The notes: generated from the letters alone by a model not told the origin. Positions 44,822 through 54,636 are shown, counted from the stretch's first letter. The stretch is 64,000 nt of DNA from Micromonospora craterilacus (GCF_003236315.1 NZ_POTY01000002.1:1-64000), one strand, 5' to 3'. A program made the numbers and translations.

Positions 44822-46065
44822 CCAGCACCAAGCCCTCCTCGACGGCACCGAAGCCGACCGAGAGCGCTCCGGCTGCCGCACTGCACGTCGGCACCAGCGA
44901 CCCCCGTACGCTGATCATGAACAACCTGCGGCAGAGCGGCATCTTCGTCGCCCTCGTCGTCATCGTCGCGCTCTTCGCGTTCCTGACCGACGGGCTCTCG
45001 CTCAGCCCGGGCAACATCACCAACATCGTCCTGCAGTACTCCTACATCCTCGTGCTCGCGATCGGCATGGTCATCGTGATCATCGGCGGGCACATCGACC
45101 TGTCCGTCGGCTCGGTGGTCGCGTTGACCGGCGCGGTCTCCGCCGTGGTCGTCATCCGGCAGGGCCATCCGTGGTGGCTCGGCGTGCTGGCCGCCATCGC
45201 CGTCGGGCTCGCGGTCGGCGCCTGGCACGGCTTCTGGGTGGCGTACGTCGGCATCCCCGCCTTCATCGTGACCCTCGCGGGCATGCTGCTGTTCCGCGGC
45301 CTCACCCTCCGGGTGCTGGACAACATCTCGCTGTCGCCGTTCCCGGCCGAGTACAACCGGATCGCGGCCGGATTCCTCAACGGACTGATCGGCGGCGACG
45401 GCTACGACGCCTTCACCCTGCTCATTGGCGGCATCGCGGTGGCCGGCTACGTGGTGAGCTGCTTCCGCACCCGGGTGGCGCGCATCCGCTACCAGCAGCC
45501 CGTCGAGTCGTTCGCGCTGTTCGTCGCGCGGATGGCGCTGGTCGGCGCCGTGGTCATGTACTTCGCCTGGCAGTTGGCCAACGCCCGGGGCTTGCCGATC
45601 GTGCTGATCATCCTCGCCGTCCTGGTGCTGGTCTACGGCCTGCTCACCCGGCGTACCGTCTTCGGCCGGCAGGTGTACGCCATCGGCGGCAACCTCTCCG
45701 CGGCGATGCTGTCCGGCGTGAAGGTCCGCACCGTCAACTTCTGGATCTTCGTCAACATGGGTTTCCTGTCCGCCGTGGCGGGGATCATCTTCTCCTCGCG
45801 GTCCAACGGGGCCCAGCCGGCGGCCGGTAACATGTTCGAGCTGGACGCGATCGCCGCGGCGTTCATCGGCGGGGCGGCCGTCACCGGTGGTGTCGGCACC
45901 GTCGTAGGCGCCATGGTCGGCGGTCTCATCATGGCGGTGATGAGCAACGGCATGCAGCTGATGGGCGTGGACCAGTCGATGCAGTCGGTGGTGAAGGGCC
46001 TGGTGCTGCTCGTCGCCGTGGCCTTCGACGTCTACAACAAGCGGCGCGCCGGCGCGAACCGTTGA
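44818..46065 (+). CDS. mmsB: Sugar ABC importer permease, MmsB/GguB-like (CUT2)
   Basis: This is a permease of 415 residues, longer than RbsC-type proteins because of an inserted stretch between segments 5 and 7, as in GguB/XylH. It has [31 protein letters not shown], the diagnostic CUT2 segment, [18 protein letters not shown], and [35 protein letters not shown]. It forms the channel for the ChvE-like receptor. The ROK regulator gene begins 22 bp after its stop. Confidence 0.88.
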
Positions 46066-46087
46066 CGGTGCGGTGCCGGAGGTCGGA

Positions 46088-47302
46088 GTGGTCCAGGAGG
46101 AGATCCGCCGGCGCAACGCCGGTGCTCTGCTGCGGTACGTACACCTGCTCGGCGCGGTGTCCCGCGCCGAGCTGGCCGAGCGGATGGGACTGAACCGCAG
46201 CACCATCATGGCGCTGACCACCGAGTTGACCCGGGTGGGTCTGGTCCACGAGGAGCTGCCCACCGACACCGGGCGGGCCGGGCGGCCCTCGCTGCTGGTC
46301 CGGCCCGCGGCCGACCGGTTCTACGTGCTGGCCTTCGACGTCGCCGTGGACCGGCTGGTCGCCGCTCGGGTGGGGCTCGGCGGCTCCATCCTGGAGCGTC
46401 GGACGGCGGTGCGCCCGCGCGCCGGGCCCGATCTGCACGAGGTGGTCGAGGTCCTCGCCCGCTTCGGCCGCCAACTGCACCGCGCGGCACCGCCGGACGC
46501 GATCTGCGTGGGCGTGGGCGCCTCGTACTGCGGCATGATCCGGCCCGGGGACGGGATGGTGCGCTTCGGGCCCGACCTGGGCTGGGTGGACCAGGCGTTC
46601 GGGGCCGAACTCGGCCGCCGCCTCGGCCTCGGCCTGCCGGTGACGGTGGGCAACGAGGCGCATCTCGGCGCGCAGGCCGAGCAGCAGCGCGGTGCGGGCG
46701 TCGGCTTCCAGAACCTCATCTACCTGCATGGTGACGTGGGTGTCGGCGGTGGGATCATCGTCGGGGGCCGGTTGCTGGGCGGTGACGGCGGCTACGGCTG
46801 CGAGCTGGGGCACATGGTGGTGAACCCGCACGACGGGCGCCCCTGCGGCTGCGGCTCGTACGGCTGCCTGGAGGCGGAGGTCGGCGAGCGGGCCCTGCTC
46901 GACGTCGCCGGCCGACCCGCCGAACTGTTCGGCCGGGAGGCCATCCGGTCGGTGACGGACGACGCCGACCGCGGCGACCCCGCGGCCCGGGAGGCGCTGC
47001 GCCAGATCGGCGACTGGCTCGGCATCGGAGTGGCGAACCTGATCAACCTGTTCAACCCGGGCATGGTGGTCTTCGGCGGGATGCTGTGCGACCTGTACCC
47101 GGGTGCGGCGGCTCAGGTGCGCAGCCGGATCGCCCGCAACGTGCTGCCGGTCGCCCGGGAAAACGTACGGCTGCGCACCGCGGCGCTCGGTGACGACGCC
47201 ACCCTGGTGGGCGCCGCCGAACTCGGCTTCGCCCCGTTGCTCGCCGACCCGCTGGGCCGGCCCGCCGACACGGGGCGTCGCGCCGCCGGCAGCTGCCGTT
47301 GA
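46088..47302 (+). CDS. ROK-family transcriptional regulator
   Basis: This is a regulator of 404 residues. The N-terminal winged helix is RNAGALLRYVHLLGAVSRAELAERMGLNRSTIMALTTEL (NagC/XylR type). A ROK domain follows with sugar-kinase fold: VTVGNEAHLGAQAE, YLHGDVGVGGGIIVGG, and the zinc motif GRPCGCGSYGCLEAE. A conserved catalytic Asp is not evident at the phosphate site, as expected for a sensor. GTG 46088 has GGAGG 6 bases upstream. It is cotranscribed with the ChvE-type importer and probably senses an imported or derived sugar. Confidence 0.85.
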   Translation: MVQEEIRRRNAGALLRYVHLLGAVSRAELAERMGLNRSTIMALTTELTRVGLVHEELPTDTGRAGRPSLLVRPAADRFYVLAFDVAVDRLVAARVGLGGSILERRTAVRPRAGPDLHEVVEVLARFGRQLHRAAPPDAICVGVGASYCGMIRPGDGMVRFGPDLGWVDQAFGAELGRRLGLGLPVTVGNEAHLGAQAEQQRGAGVGFQNLIYLHGDVGVGGGIIVGGRLLGGDGGYGCELGHMVVNPHDGRPCGCGSYGCLEAEVGERALLDVAGRPAELFGREAIRSVTDDADRGDPAAREALRQIGDWLGIGVANLINLFNPGMVVFGGMLCDLYPGAAAQVRSRIARNVLPVARENVRLRTAALGDDATLVGAAELGFAPLLADPLGRPADTGRRAAGSCR

Positions 47303-48089
47303 CGGTCGTCGGTGCCGACGGTGTCGGCCATCCGGCTGCCAAACTGCATCGATATATGGCATGTTATCGCTGACATAAGCAGCCAGGCGATCGAGGCGGA
47401 TTCCATCGAATGAAATCGAGGTGCCCGGGTTGTTGTGGTGGGCCGGCGCCGGTCCCTGAACATGCATGTCAACGGCGAGGGAGGACCGCGATCGCGCCCC
47501 CGGCGCTGGTGCGTCCGGGTCTGCCTTCGGCTGTCGCTGATCTCGATTGCCGATCGATGGTGTTAACGCTCATTCAGCCAATTTTCCGGTGCCGAGGTCG
47601 GTGCCTGCGCTCGCGGTGGGTTGCCGGGCGCCGGCCGTCGCGCCGGTATCGAGCGGGCTGCCGGAGCGGCGATCCGGCCCTGCCGGCAACGGCGGTGGCG
47701 GTGTTTCGCTCCTTCGTGGGGTGCTGCGCGCAGCCGCCCGGTCGAGGCATGCGCGAGCCGACCGGCCGGAGCGTCGCCCGGTCGGCGGTGGCCCCGGCCG
47801 GCCGGGCCAGAGTCCCGATCGCTGGCCGGAGCCCCTGTTTCGTTGTCCGGCAAGCGTTTCGGCGGCACCGCACGGCAACGTGACGGTGTGCCTGGACGGT
47901 GGGCGGCGGCTACGATGCCGTCCGCGCTGAACTGGGCCGCAGGGGGCGTGGATCTGGGCCTGCCACCGGTTCCGCCGAGGGGTGACAGACCCGGCGGTGC
48001 GCTCCGTTACGGAGCTGTTGCCGGCAGGTGTCTTGACGGCATGGGATGTGAGCGTTAACACTGAGGTTCGTCATCGGCGGAGGTTGAAC
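47303..48089. other. 787-bp gene-free region with several LacI-type boxes
   Basis: No frame here has a ribosome-binding site and a believable product. TGTTATCGCTGACA (47362-47375) fits TGTNANCGNTNACA exactly and lies next to an AT-rich GATATATGG. TGTTAACGCTCATT (47561-47574) is a weaker match. A 15-bp palindrome, GCTCCGTTACGGAGC, is at 48001-48015. The araB promoter and box follow at 48033-48061. The region may hold a distant operator for looping, a leader or small RNA, or a worn-out gene. Confidence 0.5.
48033..48061 (+). promoter_or_regulatory. Promoter/operator of the araB operon
   Basis: TTGACG (48033-48038), 17 bp, TAACAC (48056-48061), with TGTGAGCGTTAACA (48047-48060) across spacer and -10. 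The arrangement matches the chvE promoter at 41951. The start of araB is 29 bp downstream. Confidence 0.7.
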
Positions 48090-49775
48090 ATGAGCGGTGT
48101 GGACGCAGCGGGCGATCGGTACGTCGTCGGGGTCGACTACGGCACCCTGTCGGGGCGGGCCCTGGTGGTCCGGGTTCGCGATGGTGCCGAGTTGGGGACG
48201 GCGGTGCACGAGTACCGCAACGCGGTCATCGACTCCGCTCTGCCGGACGGCGGAACGCCCCTGCCACCCGACTGGGCGTTGCAGGATCCTGAGGACTACC
48301 GCGACGTGCTGCGCTACGCCGTACCCGCCGCCGTGGCCGCCGCCGGGGTGGACCCGGGCGACGTCGTCGGCATCGGCATCGACTTCACCGCCTGCACCGT
48401 CCTGCCGACGCTCGCCGACGGCACCCCGCTGTGCGAGGTGCCGGAGCTGCGCCAGCGCCCGCACTCCTGGGTGAAGCTCTGGAAGCACCACGCCGCCCAG
48501 CCGCACGCCGACCGGATCAACGCGCTGGCCCACGAGCGCGGCGAGCCGTGGATCGGCCGCTACGGCGGCAAGATCTCCGCCGAGTGGCAGTTCGCCAAGG
48601 GCTTGCAGCTGCTGGAGGAGGACCCGGAGGTCTACCAGCGGGCCGAGCGCTTTATCGAGGCCGCGGACTGGATCGTGTGGCAGCTGTGCGGTGTCGAGAC
48701 CCGCAACGTCTGCACGGCCGGCTACAAGGGCATCCTGCAGGACGGCCGGTACCCGTCGACGGACTACCTGACCGCACTCAACCCCGGCTTCGGCGACTTC
48801 GTGGCCAAACTGGACGGTCCGCTGATGCCGCTGGGCGGCCGGGCCGGCGAGCTGACCGCCCGCGCCGCCGCGTGGACCGGCCTGCCAGAAGGGATCGCGG
48901 TGGCCGTCGGCAACGTCGACGCCCACGTCACCGCGGCCTCCGCCCAGGCGATCGCGCCGGGCCGGCTGGTGGCGATCATGGGTACCTCCACCTGCCACGT
49001 GGTCAACGGCACCCGGCCCGCCGAGGTGGCCGGGATGTGCGGCGTCGTCGACGGCGGCATCAGCGCCGGCGCGTGGGGCTACGAGGCCGGGCAGAGCGGC
49101 GTCGGCGACATCTTCGGCTGGTTCGTCAAGCACGCCGCCCCGACCGGGGCGGACTCGCACGAACGGCTCACCGAGCTGGCCGCGGCCCAGCCGGTCGGTG
49201 CCCACGGCCTGGTCGCGCTGGACTGGTGGAACGGCAACCGCTCACTCCTGGTCAACCACGACCTCAGTGGACTGATCGTCGGGCTGACCCTGGCCACCCG
49301 GCCGGAGGACATCTACCGGGCCCTGCTGGAGGCGACGGCGTACGGCACCAGGATGATCGTCGAGGCGTTCGTCGAGGCGGGGGTGCCGGTCGACGACCTG
49401 GTGATCGCGGGCGGCCTCACCTCGAACGAGCTGCTGATGCAGATCTACGCCGACGTGACCAACCGTCCGCTCGGCATCATCGGCTCGGCGCAGGGGCCGG
49501 CGCTCGGTTCGGCGATCCACGCCGCGGTCGCCGCCGGGGCGTACCCCTCGATCCAGGAGGCGTCGCAGGCGATGGGCCGGGTGCAGGAGGCGGTCTACCG
49601 GCCGGACCCGGATCGGGTACGCGCGTACGACGCCCTCTACGCCGAGTACCGGACCCTGCACGACCACTTCGGTCGGGGCGCCAACGACGTGATGCTGCGC
49701 CTGCGGGCGATCCGGAACGCGGCCGTCGAGTCGGCCGCGACGCAGAACGAGGCCCCGCTGGAGGTGGTCGCATGA
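48090..49775 (+). CDS. araB: L-ribulokinase AraB
   Basis: This is an FGGY kinase of 561 residues that phosphorylates L-ribulose to L-ribulose 5-phosphate. It has YVVGVDYGTLSGRALVVRV at the N-terminal phosphate loop, GIGIDFTACTVLPTLADGTPL (catalytic Asp region), KLWKHHAAQPHADRIN, typical of AraB, and VIAGGLTSNELLMQIYADVTNRPL in the FGGY C-terminal half. ATG 48090 has GGAGG 6 bases upstream. The stop lies in the ATGA that opens the repeat element before araD. Confidence 0.93.
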   Translation: MSGVDAAGDRYVVGVDYGTLSGRALVVRVRDGAELGTAVHEYRNAVIDSALPDGGTPLPPDWALQDPEDYRDVLRYAVPAAVAAAGVDPGDVVGIGIDFTACTVLPTLADGTPLCEVPELRQRPHSWVKLWKHHAAQPHADRINALAHERGEPWIGRYGGKISAEWQFAKGLQLLEEDPEVYQRAERFIEAADWIVWQLCGVETRNVCTAGYKGILQDGRYPSTDYLTALNPGFGDFVAKLDGPLMPLGGRAGELTARAAAWTGLPEGIAVAVGNVDAHVTAASAQAIAPGRLVAIMGTSTCHVVNGTRPAEVAGMCGVVDGGISAGAWGYEAGQSGVGDIFGWFVKHAAPTGADSHERLTELAAAQPVGAHGLVALDWWNGNRSLLVNHDLSGLIVGLTLATRPEDIYRALLEATAYGTRMIVEAFVEAGVPVDDLVIAGGLTSNELLMQIYADVTNRPLGIIGSAQGPALGSAIHAAVAAGAYPSIQEASQAMGRVQEAVYRPDPDRVRAYDALYAEYRTLHDHFGRGANDVMLRLRAIRNAAVESAATQNEAPLEVVA

Positions 49776-49855
49776 GCGAGTGTCAGCGAGCGAATCGGCA
49801 GTGCAGTGCGGTGAACGCCCAGGCCGGCGCCGAGCGGAGCGAGGGGACGGCATGA
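49772..49855 (+). repeat. ATGA-linked element encoding a 27-residue peptide, between araB and araD
   Basis: This 80-bp unit plus the shared ATGA begins on the araB stop and ends on the araD start. It reads MSECQRANRQC...GAERSEGTA and stop, 27 residues, and matches the copies at 53406, 53486 and 54633. GAGGGG lies 5 bases before the araD ATG. Whether the peptide is made is unknown; it could simply be a translational bridge. Confidence 0.65.
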
Positions 49856-50577
49856 GCGTCGAATCAACCCTTCAACTGACCGAGCTGCGCGAGACCGTCG
49901 CCCGCCTGCACGGCGAGCTGACCCGCTACGGCCTGGTGGCCTGGACGGCCGGCAACGTCTCCGCGCGGGTCCCCGGCCGTGACCTCATGGTGATCAAGCC
50001 CAGCGGCGTCGACTACGACGACCTCTCGGCCGACAACATGGTGCTCTGCGACCTCGAAGGCGTGCCGGTCGAGGGTGAGCTCTCCCCGTCGAGCGACACC
50101 GCCGCGCACGCGTACGTCTACCGCGCCATGCCCGAGGTCGGCGGCGTCGTGCACACCCACAGCACGTACGCCACCGCGTGGGCGGCGCGTGGCGAGTCGA
50201 TTCCCTGCCACCTGACCGCACAGGCCGACGAGTTCGGCGGGGAGATCCCGGTCGGCCCGTTCGCGCTGATCGGCGGCGACGACATCGGCAAGGGCATCGT
50301 CAGCACCCTGACCGGGCACCGCTCGCCCGCAGTGCTGATGCAGAACCACGGCGTCTTCACCATCGGGCGTAATGCCCGCGCTGCGGTCAAGGCCGCGGTG
50401 ATGTGCGAGGACGTCGCCCGCACCGCGCACCTGGCGCGGGCGCTCGGGCAACCGGTGCCGATGGCGCAGGCCGACATCGACGCCCTCTACGACCGCTACC
50501 AGAACGTCTACGGCCAACGCCCCTCGCCTCCGGCGAACTCCAGCCGGTCGCGGGTCGCCCCGGCGCCCCGCGACTGA
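49852..50577 (+). CDS. araD: L-ribulose-5-phosphate 4-epimerase AraD
   Basis: This is a class II aldolase-fold epimerase of 241 residues that converts L-ribulose 5-phosphate to D-xylulose 5-phosphate. Zinc ligands fit His101 and His103 (VHTHSTYA) and His166 (MQNHGVF). Substrate-site motifs are WTAGNVSARVPG and KPSGVDYDDL. The C-terminal DALYDRYQNVYGQ matches AraD. ATG 49852 overlaps the stop of the bridging element. Direct repeats follow the stop codon. Confidence 0.92.
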   Translation: MSVESTLQLTELRETVARLHGELTRYGLVAWTAGNVSARVPGRDLMVIKPSGVDYDDLSADNMVLCDLEGVPVEGELSPSSDTAAHAYVYRAMPEVGGVVHTHSTYATAWAARGESIPCHLTAQADEFGGEIPVGPFALIGGDDIGKGIVSTLTGHRSPAVLMQNHGVFTIGRNARAAVKAAVMCEDVARTAHLARALGQPVPMAQADIDALYDRYQNVYGQRPSPPANSSRSRVAPAPRD

Positions 50578-50628
50578 ATTCGCACCACCCACTGAATTCG
50601 CACCACCCACTGGATCCACACCACCAGC
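50575..50628 (+). repeat. Short direct repeats after araD
   Basis: Two exact copies of an 18-bp unit (core CTGAATTCGCACCACCCA) and a third changed copy (CTGGATCCACACCACCA) stand in tandem, the first overlapping the araD stop region. They precede the ytfQ-type leader and look like recent slippage or duplication. Confidence 0.6.
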
Positions 50629-50689
50629 TCAGGCCGCCCGCGCACGTCGGCGGGCGGCGTGGACACCCGCACCCACCTGAGGAGATCCG

Positions 50690-51679
50690 ATGAGAAACAT
50701 GCGAATGCCCCGGCGCGCGATCGGGGTCGTCGCCGCCGTCCTGCTGGCCGGCAGCGTGGCCGCCTGCGGTAACAGTGACACCGGAGGGGAAGGCGGCGAC
50801 GGCAAGATCGTCCTCGGCTTCTCCCAGGTCGGCGCCGAGAGTGGCTGGCGTACGGCCAACACCAACTCCATCAAGGAGGCCGCTGGGGAGGCGGGCATCG
50901 AGCTCAAGTTCGACGATGCCCAGCAGAAGCAGGAGAACCAGATCAAGGCCATCCGCAACTACATCCAGCAGAAGGTCGACGTGATCGCCTTCTCGCCGGT
51001 GGTGGAGTCCGGTTGGGACACCGTGCTCAAGGAGGCCAAGGACGCCGGCATCCCGGTCATCCTGACCGACCGCGCGGTGGACTCGGCCGACAAGTCCCTC
51101 TACAAGACCTTCCTCGGCTCGGACTTCGTCAAGGAAGGCCGGCTGTCGGGGGAGTGGCTGATCGAGAACAAGAAGGACGCGACCGGCGATGTGAACATCG
51201 TCGAGCTGCAGGGCACCACCGGCTCGGCCCCGGCCAACGACCGCAAGAAGGGCTTCGCCGAGGCGATCGCGGCCGACCCGAAGCTGAAGGTCATCGCCTC
51301 CCAGTCGGGTGACTTCACCCGCGCCGGCGGCAAGCAGGTCATGGAGCAGTTCCTGAAGGCCCACCCGAAGATCGACGTGCTCTTCGCGCACAACGACGAC
51401 ATGGGTCTCGGTGCCCTGGAGGCGATCACCGCGGCGGGCAAGGTGCCCGGCCAGGACATCACCATCATCACCATCGACGCGGTCAAGGACGGCATGCAGG
51501 CCCTGGCCGACGGTAAGTTCAACTTCATCGCCGAGTGCAGCCCGCTGCTCGGGCCACAGCTGATGGACCTGGCCAAGAAGGTGCACGCCGGTGAAGAGGT
51601 GCCGGCGCGGATCGAGACCGAGGAGACCACCTTCACCCAGGAGCAGGCCAAGGAGGCCCTGCCCAACCGCAAGTACTGA
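50690..51679 (+). CDS. ytfQ: YtfQ-like furanose-binding lipoprotein
   Basis: This is a sugar-binding protein of 329 residues with lipobox VAAC. It follows YtfQ closely: LGFSQVGAESGWRTANTNSIKEAA, DAQQKQENQIKAIRNYIQQKVDVIAFSPVVESGWD, VELQGTTGSAPANDRKKGFAEAI and ASQSGDFTRAGGKQVMEQF. YtfQ of Escherichia coli prefers galactofuranose and also binds arabinose. GAGGAG lies before ATG 50690. ATPase and two permeases follow. Confidence 0.88.
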   Translation: MRNMRMPRRAIGVVAAVLLAGSVAACGNSDTGGEGGDGKIVLGFSQVGAESGWRTANTNSIKEAAGEAGIELKFDDAQQKQENQIKAIRNYIQQKVDVIAFSPVVESGWDTVLKEAKDAGIPVILTDRAVDSADKSLYKTFLGSDFVKEGRLSGEWLIENKKDATGDVNIVELQGTTGSAPANDRKKGFAEAIAADPKLKVIASQSGDFTRAGGKQVMEQFLKAHPKIDVLFAHNDDMGLGALEAITAAGKVPGQDITIITIDAVKDGMQALADGKFNFIAECSPLLGPQLMDLAKKVHAGEEVPARIETEETTFTQEQAKEALPNRKY

Positions 51680-51688
51680 TCGACGCCC

Positions 51689-51818
51689 GGGGCCGCCGCT
51701 GACGTGGCGGCCCCGCCGCGTCGCTCACCTACCCGACGGACTGGGCGGCTGACCCGAAACCCCCGTGCCGTCTCCGCCCGGCCGACCTCCAGGGGCGGCC
51801 GGGCGGGACGCCACGGGG
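51689..51818 (+). terminator. Two stem-loops between ytfQ and ytfR
   Basis: The first is a 9-bp stem, 51689-51697 with 51706-51714, 8-base loop. The second is a larger structure: outer 7 bp (51761-51767 with 51812-51818) and inner 10 bp (51774-51783 with 51797-51806). They fill the 188-bp gap and probably set the receptor-to-ATPase ratio. Confidence 0.6.
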
Positions 51819-51867
51819 GCGCGGTGGCCCTTCCGTACCGCGAGAACCCAGAAGAAGGTCCGATGGG

Positions 51868-53409
51868 ATGACGGATAGCCGTCCGGTCCTCACGATGACC
51901 GGGATCAGCAAGTCCTTTCCGGGGGTGCGCGCACTCCACAATGTTGATTTCCGGCTCTTCCCCGGCGAGGTGCACGCCCTGATGGGCGAGAACGGTGCCG
52001 GCAAGTCGACCCTGATCAAGGTGTTGACCGGCGTCTACGGCATCGACGACGGCATCATCACCCTGGGCGGGGAGCAGGTGGCCTTCAGCGGGCCGATGCA
52101 AGCCGCCGCCGCCGGGGTCAGCACCGTCTACCAGGAGGTCAACCTCTGCCCCAACCTGTCGGTGGCGGAGAACATCTTCATCGGCCGCGAGCCGCGCCGC
52201 TTCGGGGCCGTCCGGTGGGGCGAGGTCCGGCGCCGGGCCCGGCAGCTGTTGGCCCGGCTGGACCTCGACATCGACGTCACCGCACCCGTGGCGTCGTACT
52301 CGCTCGCCGTCCAGCAGATGATCGCGATCGCCCGCGCGATCGACGTCCAGGCCCGGGTGCTGATCCTGGACGAGCCGACCTCCAGCCTGGACGCCGGTGA
52401 GGTCGAGCAGCTGTTTCGGATCATGCGCCAGCTGCGCGACGAGGGCATCGCCATCCTCTTCGTGACTCACTTCCTCGACCAGGTCTACGGGATCGCCGAC
52501 CGGATCACCGTGCTGCGCAACGGCACCCTGGTGGGGGAGCACCCGACCGCCGAGCTGCCCCAGCTGGCCCTGGTCGAGAAGATGATCGGCAAGGAACTCG
52601 ACGTTCTCGAACGGATCGAGGAGCATCCCCGGCGGGAGCTGGCGGCCCTGGAGGGCGGGACCCCGTTCGTGGAGGTGTCGGACCTCAGCCGTAAGGGCGC
52701 GGTCGCACCGTTCAGCCTGACCATCCACGCCGGCGAGGTGGTCGGCCTGGCCGGGCTGCTCGGCTCCGGCCGCACCGAGGTGGCGCGGCTGCTGTTCGGC
52801 GCCGACCGCGCCGACCGTGGCCAGGTCGCCGTGGGCGGCAAGCCGACCGGTCTGCGTACCCCGGTGCAGGCCATCGACCGCGGCATCGGGTTCTGCTCCG
52901 AGAACCGCCGCGCGGAAGGGATCATCGCCGACCTGTCGGTCCGCGAGAACATGATCCTCGCGATGCAGGCCGCCCGCGGCTGGCTGCGCCCGATCCCGCG
53001 CCGCCGCCAGGACGAACTCGTCGACAAGTACATCAAGGCGTTGAGCATCCGCCCCGCGAACCCCGACGTGCCGGTGCGCAACCTGTCCGGCGGCAACCAG
53101 CAGAAGGTCCTGCTGGCCCGGTGGCTGATCACCGAGCCCCGACTGCTCATCCTCGACGAACCCACCCGTGGCATCGACATCGGGGCCAAGGCCGAGATCC
53201 AGAAGCTCGTGGTGCAGCTCTCCGACGGCGGCATGGCGGTGCTGTTCATCTCCGCCGAACTCGAGGAGGTGCTGCGGCTGAGCCACAAGATCGCGGTGAT
53301 GCGCGACCGGGAGCTGGTCGCCCAACTCACCAACGACGACGCCGTCGACGCCGACCGTGTCATGCAGACCATCGCCAGCGGATCACAGCGGGAGGAGGCG
53401 AACCAATGA
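51868..53409 (+). CDS. ytfR: YtfR-like sugar ABC importer ATPase (CUT2)
   Basis: This is a double ATPase of 513 residues. Half one: [50 protein letters not shown] and LILDEPTSSLD. Half two: LLGSGRTEVARLLFG in place of Walker [16 protein letters not shown] and [25 protein letters not shown] instead of an intact LSGGQ in half one is usual in this branch. ATG 51868 is used. The stop overlaps the first of two tandem ATGA-linked elements. Confidence 0.88.
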   Translation: MTDSRPVLTMTGISKSFPGVRALHNVDFRLFPGEVHALMGENGAGKSTLIKVLTGVYGIDDGIITLGGEQVAFSGPMQAAAAGVSTVYQEVNLCPNLSVAENIFIGREPRRFGAVRWGEVRRRARQLLARLDLDIDVTAPVASYSLAVQQMIAIARAIDVQARVLILDEPTSSLDAGEVEQLFRIMRQLRDEGIAILFVTHFLDQVYGIADRITVLRNGTLVGEHPTAELPQLALVEKMIGKELDVLERIEEHPRRELAALEGGTPFVEVSDLSRKGAVAPFSLTIHAGEVVGLAGLLGSGRTEVARLLFGADRADRGQVAVGGKPTGLRTPVQAIDRGIGFCSENRRAEGIIADLSVRENMILAMQAARGWLRPIPRRRQDELVDKYIKALSIRPANPDVPVRNLSGGNQQKVLLARWLITEPRLLILDEPTRGIDIGAKAEIQKLVVQLSDGGMAVLFISAELEEVLRLSHKIAVMRDRELVAQLTNDDAVDADRVMQTIASGSQREEANQ

Positions 53410-53489
53410 GCGAGCGTCAGCGAGCGAATCATCGGCGCAGTGTGTTGGTGCCTCATGGCGGCGCGGAGCGAAGCGGAGCGCTGGCATGA
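53406..53489 (+). repeat. ATGA-linked element, tandem copy 1, after ytfR
   Basis: An 80-bp unit plus shared ATGA. It reads MSERQRANHRRSVLVPHGG...GALA and stop, 27 residues, beginning on the ytfR stop and ending on the start of copy 2. The two copies differ at only a few positions, so the duplication is recent. Confidence 0.65.
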
Positions 53490-53569
53490 GCGAGCGTCAG
53501 CGAGCGATTCATCGGCGCAGTGTGTTGGTGCCTCATGGCGGCGCGGAGCGAAGCGGAGCGCCGGCATGA
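53486..53569 (+). repeat. ATGA-linked element, tandem copy 2, before ytfT
   Basis: An exact 80-bp period from copy 1, reading MSERQRAIHRRSVLVPHGG...GAPA and stop. GGAG lies 7 bases before the ytfT ATG at 53566, so the element supplies the ribosome-binding site of the permease gene. Confidence 0.65.
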
Positions 53570-54636
53570 GTGACGCCAAGAACCGCTTCCAGGCCATGGT
53601 CGGCCACCGGCTGTTCTGGCCGGTCGCCGTGCTCGTGGTCATGCTGGCGGCGAACACCCTCTACCGCCCCGGCTTCCTGACCATCGAGGTCAAGGACGGC
53701 CACCTGTACGGCACCCCGATCGACATCCTCCGGCTGAGCGCGCCGCTGATCCTGGTCGCGTTGGGCATGACCCTGGTCATCTCCACCGGCGGCATCGACC
53801 TCTCGGTCGGCTCGGTCTGCGCCATCAGCGGCGCCATCGCCTGCCTCTACATCAGCAAGGCGCCGGACCAGAACGCCCTCGGCATGGTGCTGACCGCGCT
53901 CGCGATGGCGATCGGGGCCGCGCTGGTACTCGGCGCGTGGAACGGCATCCTGGTCTCCGTGATCGGCATCCAACCGATCATCGCCACGCTCATCCTGATG
54001 GTGGCCGGCCGGGGCCTCGCGCAGCTGATCACCGAGGGCCAGATCATCACCATCAACTCCGGCCCGTACCGGGCGATCGGTCTGGGCCACTTCCTGACCC
54101 TGCCGCTCGCGATCTTCATCGCGTTGGCCGCGGCCCTGCTCGTCGCGGCGTTCACCCGCCGCACCGCCCTCGGCATGATCATCGAGTCGGTGGGTGGCAA
54201 CCGGGAGGCCAGCCGCCTGGCCGGCATCCGGTCGGGCCGGGTGGTCTTCCTGGTGTACGTCGTCAGCGCCGTGTGCGCCGCGATCGCCGGGTTCATGATG
54301 ACCGCCAACGTCTCCAGCGCCGACGGCAACTCGGCCGGCCTCTGGGTGGAACTCGACGCGATCCTCGCGGTCGTCATCGGTGGTACGTCCCTGGCGGGCG
54401 GCCGGTTCTTCCTCAGCGGCACCATCCTCGGCGCGCTGATCATCCAGACCCTGACCACGACGGTGTACGCCATGAACATCTCACCGCAGACGGCACTGCT
54501 GTTCAAAGCGGTCGTCGTCATCGTCGTCTGCCTCGTCCAGGCGCCGGCCTTCCGGGCCAGGTTCAGCCGCCGCCGACCCGGTGCCGCGCCCCCCGAGGCG
54601 TCGCCGCAGCGGCAGAAGGAGCAGGTGCCGGCATGA
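53566..54636 (+). CDS. ytfT: YtfT-like sugar ABC importer permease (CUT2)
   Basis: This is a permease of 356 residues with about nine segments. [31 protein letters not shown] is the diagnostic CUT2 stretch; IESVGGNREASRLAGIRSGRVVFLVY and VIGGTSLAGGRFFLSGTILGALIIQTLTT follow. It pairs with the YjfF-like permease to form the furanose channel. ATG 53566 follows the tandem elements, and its stop opens another element. Confidence 0.88.
   Translation: MSDAKNRFQAMVGHRLFWPVAVLVVMLAANTLYRPGFLTIEVKDGHLYGTPIDILRLSAPLILVALGMTLVISTGGIDLSVGSVCAISGAIACLYISKAPDQNALGMVLTALAMAIGAALVLGAWNGILVSVIGIQPIIATLILMVAGRGLAQLITEGQIITINSGPYRAIGLGHFLTLPLAIFIALAAALLVAAFTRRTALGMIIESVGGNREASRLAGIRSGRVVFLVYVVSAVCAAIAGFMMTANVSSADGNSAGLWVELDAILAVVIGGTSLAGGRFFLSGTILGALIIQTLTTTVYAMNISPQTALLFKAVVVIVVCLVQAPAFRARFSRRRPGAAPPEASPQRQKEQVPA

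Noticed and set aside
47410-47883. Possible 157-codon gene between the ROK gene and araB
   Set aside because: No ribosome-binding site, Arg/Pro/Ala-rich product with no domain, and overlapping frames equally open on both strands.
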